DNA from: Trueperaceae bacterium
GTDB lineage: Bacteria; Deinococcota; Deinococci; Deinococcales; Trueperaceae
Reading direction: 5' to 3'
DNA: 7,974 nucleotides
NCBI GenBank assembly: GCA_007130355.1
Contig: SLSQ01000164.1
Span: 1-7,974 of the forward strand
The notes beneath the pieces were generated by a model. The model had not been told where the DNA came from and searched no databases. It worked only from the letters and a program-made list of their open reading frames with translations. Made by a program: the position numbers and the translations under genes. Positions 5,097 to 7,974 of this stretch are shown piece by piece. Each line of letters opens with the position of its first letter. Positions within the stretch are counted from its first letter, which is position 1.

Positions 5097-5621
5097 TCAG
5101 TCCGTGTCGTCGCCCGCGACGGCGCGAAGGACCGTGGCCCGCCCGGCGCAGTAGGCGTCGAACGTCGCCAGTTCGAGCGCGATGTCCGCCACCGACGCGT
5201 CGGCCCCGGGGATCACCCGGTCGAGGAGCCGGTCGTCGGCCGCCGCGAGGCGCTCCTGCACCCCGCGCGAGGCGCGCGCGAACGCTTCGCGCTCGTGCCG
5301 CCAGGCGGCCTCCGGATGCGGGTCCGGCGCCGGAGCGGCCGCCGGAACGCCGTCCGGGTGCGCCTCGTCGTGGTCCCAGGCCCAGAGCGCCGCGCGCTTC
5401 CGGTCGGTCGCCTCGCGCACGAGCTCCCGCAGCGTCGGACCGCCGTCCGGCGCCCGGCGTTCCGCCTCGGCGGCCGAGAGGTCGCGCACCGCCTCGAGCA
5501 GCGACGGGTGCGCGGAGGTCCCGGGCGGCCACACGACGCCGCCCGCCGACGCGGCGGCGTCGTCGTCGGCGGCGCGATGGACCAGGCGCCGCAGCAGCTC
5601 CTTGCGCCGAGCGGCCCTCAC
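5097..5621 (-). CDS. DinB-like four-helix-bundle protein, probably lacking the metal-binding histidines
   Basis: This 174-residue, Ala/Arg/Asp-rich, mostly helical protein has no signal peptide. The layout resembles the DinB/YfiT superfamily: a first helix (2-20); the block HPSLLEAVRDLSAAEAERRA then PTLRELVREATDRKRAALW (38-80), which parallels the usual helix pair; an acidic/Pro linker (82-103); and helices at 105-130 and 143-168 (VADIALELATFDAYCAGRAT). DinB proteins usually carry three His ligands in the second and fourth helices. Here the equivalent helices have none, so a thiol-transferase-like metal activity is doubtful. The GTG start at 5621 follows the miaA stop by 49 bp on the same strand, so the two are probably co-transcribed. 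The family assignment rests on pattern only; it could be another helical bundle. Confidence 0.6.
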   Translation of the reverse strand: MRAARRKELLRRLVHRAADDDAAASAGGVVWPPGTSAHPSLLEAVRDLSAAEAERRAPDGGPTLRELVREATDRKRAALWAWDHDEAHPDGVPAAAPAPDPHPEAAWRHEREAFARASRGVQERLAAADDRLLDRVIPGADASVADIALELATFDAYCAGRATVLRAVAGDDTD

Positions 5622-5670
5622 CGGCCGCGTCCTTCGGAGCGGACCTCGCTACGCGTGCTCATGAGCGAGT

Positions 5671-6648
5671 CTACGCCGCGCGTTCGAGCCAGGCGGCGAG
5701 CGACGACTCGGCGTCGGTCGCCAGCGCTTCGATCCGGCGTTCGGCGGGGTGCTTTCGGAACCAGGTGCGCTGCCGCCGCGCGTAGCGCCGGGTGGCGACC
5801 ACGATCCGGCGCAACGCCTCGTCCCGGTCCGTCTCGCCGCGCGCGACCTGCGCCGCCTCGGCGTACCCGATCGCCTGCCGCGCGGTCGCCAGGGCCGTGC
5901 CGGCCAGCGCGCCGGCCTCCTCGATCAGGCCGCCGTCCAGCATGGCACGGGCGCGTTCCGCGATGCGCGCGTCCAGTAGGTCGAGGGGAGGAAGCAGCCA
6001 GGTACGGTCGACCGCCACCCGCGGCGCGCGCGGCGGGAAGGCCGACGGCGGCCAGCCGGTCCGGTCGAGCACCTCGAGCATGCGCACGATCCGGCGCGGG
6101 TTGCGTTCCGCCCGTTCGGCGTCGAGGGGCGCGGCGTTCCGCAGCCGTTCGAGCAGCGGATCGAGACCGTGCGCGCGGATCGCCTCCCAGTACGGCTCCT
6201 GGGCGGCGGGATCGGCAGCCGGGGTGGTCGGAAGGCCCTCGGCCAGCGCGTGCAGGTAGAAGCCGCTGCCGCCGACCACCAGGCACGATCGGCCGCGCGC
6301 GTGCGCATCGTGGATCGCCGCCTCGGCGGCGCGGACCCAGGCGGCGACGCTGAACGGCTCGTTCGGGTCGGCCAGGTCGATCGCGTGGTGAGGGACCCGG
6401 GCGCGGTCCTCGGCGCTGGGCTTGGCGGTGCCGATGTCCAGCCCGCGATAGACCTGCATGGCGTCGGCCGAGACGATTTCGAACCCGTACCGTTCGGCCA
6501 GGCGCAGCGCGACGGCGCTCTTGCCCGACGCGGTCGGCGCGCCGAGCAGGAAGGCGAGCGGACGGTCGTCCGGCCGCTCGTCCCGGATCGGGGCGTCCTC
6601 GGCCGGGTCGGCGTGGTGCCGGACGTCGCGGGTGCGGTCGTGGGACAC
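5671..6648 (-). CDS. miaA: tRNA dimethylallyltransferase MiaA
   Basis: MiaA transfers a dimethylallyl group to N6 of A37 in tRNAs that read U-starting codons, the first step towards ms2i6A. The P-loop GAPTASGKS lies at residues 36-44, followed by SADAMQVYRGLDIGTAKP (60-77), the substrate-positioning motif with Ala in place of the usual Ser after the Asp. VGGSGFYLHAL (125-135), NPRRIVRMLEVL and the C-terminal RRYARRQRTWFRKHP complete the family signature. From the start used here, the length is 325 residues. Start: GTG at 6648, because a -10-like TACCCT lies 7 nt upstream, consistent with a leaderless mRNA. The alternative GTG at 6675 would add 9 residues. Either way, a polar His/Asp/Arg-rich extension of about 30 residues precedes the usual N-terminus. 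The DinB-like gene follows downstream. Confidence 0.93.
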   Translation of the reverse strand: MSHDRTRDVRHHADPAEDAPIRDERPDDRPLAFLLGAPTASGKSAVALRLAERYGFEIVSADAMQVYRGLDIGTAKPSAEDRARVPHHAIDLADPNEPFSVAAWVRAAEAAIHDAHARGRSCLVVGGSGFYLHALAEGLPTTPAADPAAQEPYWEAIRAHGLDPLLERLRNAAPLDAERAERNPRRIVRMLEVLDRTGWPPSAFPPRAPRVAVDRTWLLPPLDLLDARIAERARAMLDGGLIEEAGALAGTALATARQAIGYAEAAQVARGETDRDEALRRIVVATRRYARRQRTWFRKHPAERRIEALATDAESSLAAWLERAA

Positions 6649-6655
6649 GTGCGCC

Positions 6656-6664
6656 AGGGTATCA
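6656..6664 (-). promoter_or_regulatory. Candidate extended -10 of miaA
   Basis: Read on the - strand, TGATACCCT fits TG-N-TANNNT, with the hexamer TACCCT ending at 6656, 7 nt before the GTG at 6648. The geometry is nearly the same as at hsp20. If real, it sets the miaA start at 6648 and makes the mRNA leaderless. Confidence 0.4.
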
Positions 6665-6682
6665 GCGGTCCCCACGGCCCGG

Positions 6683-6691
6683 TGCTATCCT
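6683..6691 (+). promoter_or_regulatory. Extended -10 of hsp20 (leaderless)
   Basis: TGCTATCCT is an extended -10 (TG-C-TATCCT) ending 6 nt before the hsp20 ATG, so transcription should begin at or next to the start codon. No ribosome-binding site would then be needed, and the upstream sequence shows none that is suitably placed. No -35 consensus is seen. Confidence 0.5.
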
Positions 6692-6697
6692 CCCGCC

Positions 6698-7087
6698 ATG
6701 GAGCTCGACCGCTTCGGAACCGCCGGCGACCTTCAGGAGCTGCTCTCGATCCGCGACCGGATCGACGACCTCGCGGCCCGCCGGCTCCCCGCGGACGGCC
6801 TCGCCGCGCGCGCCGAACTGCGCGATCACGGCGACGCCTTCCGCCTGACGCTCGAGGTACCCGGCGTCACGCAGGAGGACCTCGAGATCGCGGTGCAGGG
6901 CCAGGAGGTCGTCATCGCCGGCCATCGCGAGCCGGACGTCGGCGAGGACGCCGGCGAGCTCGTGTTCAGCGAACGCCCGCACGGGCCGTTCCAACGGGCC
7001 CTCACGCTCCCCGAGCCGGTCGACCCCGAGCACGCCACCGCCCGCCTCGCCGCCGGTTTGCTGATCCTCCACCTGCCGAAGGCCTGA
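6698..7087 (+). CDS. Small heat shock protein, Hsp20/alpha-crystallin family
   Basis: This 129-residue ATP-independent holdase binds unfolding proteins. A short helical N-terminal arm (1-35, containing LQELLSIRDRIDDLAARRLP) precedes the alpha-crystallin domain (about 38-129). Family hallmarks are AFRLTLEVPGVTQEDLEIAV (47-66), GQEVVIAGHRE (68-78), the ERPHGPFQRALTLPEPVDP stretch (92-110) and the closing A-x-L-x-x-GLLILHLPKA (117-129). The protein ends right at this LPKA strand, so the C-terminal extension with the I-x-I/V motif that normally bridges dimers into large oligomers is missing. Smaller assemblies are expected. The ATG at 6698 is fixed by the -10 spacing. The gene is divergent from miaA and convergent with the OstA-like gene. 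Confidence 0.9.
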   Translation: MELDRFGTAGDLQELLSIRDRIDDLAARRLPADGLAARAELRDHGDAFRLTLEVPGVTQEDLEIAVQGQEVVIAGHREPDVGEDAGELVFSERPHGPFQRALTLPEPVDPEHATARLAAGLLILHLPKA

Positions 7088-7147
7088 ACCGGCCCGGCCT
7101 CGCCGCGTCCGCACCCGACGCGACCGGACGGCGCGCCGCCGCTGCGC

Positions 7148-7974
7148 TCAGTCGGCCACCTCGTCCGGCAGCACGAAGCGGCCGGACACGCCGTCCTCGA
7201 CGACCACGTCGTTCGTCTCGAGGTCGTACGCCAGGCGGCGGCCGCGCACCTCGTCCTCGCCGAGCCGACTGACGGCCGGATCGCCGCGCAGGATCGCGAC
7301 GCCCTCCTCCTCGTTCAGCTCGAGCTCGTCCGCTTCGCTCACCCGCTCGCCCGAGCGGACCCGCACCGCGCCGGTCAGGGTCGAGCGGCCGGCGCCGACG
7401 TCGAACCGCAACCGCTCGGCCTCGGCCCCGACCGGGTCGCCGTCGCCCTCGGCCGCCCGCTCGAGGGAGACGGGTCCGTCCAGTTCGCCCACGTCGCTGT
7501 CGCGATCGAGGAAGAAGCGCGAGCCGGTGGCGGTGGTTCGGCCCTGCTCCAGGGTCACGCGCGGCGAGGCGGCGGTCTCGACGGTCTCGAGGCAGGGGGG
7601 ACGTCCGAACGTGGCGGTCGCGTCGAGCGCCTCGATCGTCTCGGCCTCGTCGGGCGCGCCGTTCCCGTCGGCGCCGTCCTCGTCGGCATGGCGCGGCGGG
7701 CGGACCACGATCGTGAGCGGCGCGGTGATCCGCGTCGGTTCGCCCCCCTCCTGCACGACGGTGGTGGTGACGCCCTCGTCGGGCGCGTAGAACAGGTTCG
7801 AACGGTCGGCCGGACGCTCTTCGAGGCACCCCGCCAGGTCGAGGATCGAGCGGGCGCCCTGGTCGGCGCGTCCGCGGTTCACGACCTCGATGCGGGCGTC
7901 GGCCCGTTCGAGCAGCAGCCGGGTCGCCGACTGCGCCAACGCCGTCAGCGGAAGCGCGGCGGCGCTGGCGAGGA
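7148..7974 (-). CDS. Secreted OstA/LptA-like envelope protein, 5' end outside the window
   Basis: The reading frame is open to the right edge, so the N-terminus is cut off; 274 residues are visible. The first visible residues read LASAAALPLTALAQS, a hydrophobic stretch ending in A-L-A before Q, which looks like the end of a Sec signal peptide. An apparent TTG start at 7939 lies inside this peptide and is not the true start. The mature part begins with strands (RIEVVNRG), has two Cys (in AGCLEE and PPCLET) that could form a disulfide, and an acidic Asp/Glu/Gly-rich insert (about 85-102 after the TTG). The C-terminal half (about 128-260) has OstA/LptA-type strand repeats: ASPRVTLEQGRTTATGSRFF, AERLRFDVGAGRSTLTGAVR, DELELNEEEGVAILRGDPAV, RRLAYDLETNDVVVEDGV. 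In diderms such folds form the periplasmic lipid-transport bridge. The exact role and partner are unknown here. Confidence 0.7.
   Translation of the reverse strand, partial: LASAAALPLTALAQSATRLLLERADARIEVVNRGRADQGARSILDLAGCLEERPADRSNLFYAPDEGVTTTVVQEGGEPTRITAPLTIVVRPPRHADEDGADGNGAPDEAETIEALDATATFGRPPCLETVETAASPRVTLEQGRTTATGSRFFLDRDSDVGELDGPVSLERAAEGDGDPVGAEAERLRFDVGAGRSTLTGAVRVRSGERVSEADELELNEEEGVAILRGDPAVSRLGEDEVRGRRLAYDLETNDVVVEDGVSGRFVLPDEVAD

Noticed and set aside
5533..5563. 11-bp inverted repeat (ACGACGCCGCC / GGCGGCGTCGT) within the DinB-like gene
   Set aside because: It lies in a low-complexity stretch encoding Ala/Asp repeats, where GCC/GAC codons generate such palindromes by themselves.
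7106..7130. CGTCCG...CGGACG pairing between the convergent hsp20 and OstA-like genes as a terminator
   Set aside because: The arms are only 6 bp with a 13-nt loop and no T-run; this is expected by chance in this composition.
7148..7939. Complete OstA-like gene starting at TTG 7939
   Set aside because: The frame stays open to the window edge, and the upstream residues form a signal-peptide core that the TTG start would cut off, so the gene is partial.

Overview
This window is very GC-rich (about 70% by eye), carries no mobile element, tRNA, rRNA or CRISPR array, and is densely packed with short intergenic gaps. Three genes (dnaJ, miaA, hsp20) have a -10 box only about 6-9 nt before a usable start codon, which implies leaderless or nearly leaderless mRNAs. 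That pattern is well documented in Deinococcus and relatives. Together with the high GC, the DnaJ zinc-region variant and the presence of an OstA/LptA-like secreted protein, it suggests a member of Deinococcota (a Truepera-like or Deinococcus-like lineage). This assignment is inference, not proof.

Left part (1-1496, + strand): a perfect 15-bp-arm hairpin at the window edge, then a Fur/PerR-family metalloregulator translationally coupled (GTGA overlap) to a GNAT-fold acetyltransferase-like protein.

Centre (1497-3790, + strand): a sigma70-type promoter (TTGACA, 17 nt, TACGAT), a 5'-UTR hairpin and a tightly coupled four-gene operon. It encodes (1) a DUF4097-like beta-repeat protein with an N-terminal SHOCT-like helical motif, (2) a small SHOCT-like protein with a two-lobed alpha/beta domain, (3) a diverged relative of protein 2 that has lost the SHOCT motif, and (4) a DUF2089 protein with a helix-turn-helix, a degenerate zinc ribbon and a C-terminal SHOCT-like motif. 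Three of the four proteins share the same short helical motif, so they probably bind one another or a common partner, with the DUF2089 protein as the probable regulator. By analogy with YvlB/LiaX-type DUF4097 proteins of Firmicutes, this may be an envelope-stress module. It is the most interesting system in the window.

Right part (3791-7974): a 17-bp-arm hairpin, then dnaJ (+) with a palindrome over its start codon. Next are a DinB-like four-helix protein and miaA on the - strand (miaA upstream, probably co-transcribed). A small heat shock protein (hsp20, +) is fired divergently from miaA through a very compact shared promoter region. The 5'-truncated OstA/LptA-like envelope protein (-) runs off the right edge. 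Several products (DnaJ, Hsp20, a Fur/PerR regulator, the SHOCT operon) point to a stress-response flavour, but the genes are in separate transcription units.
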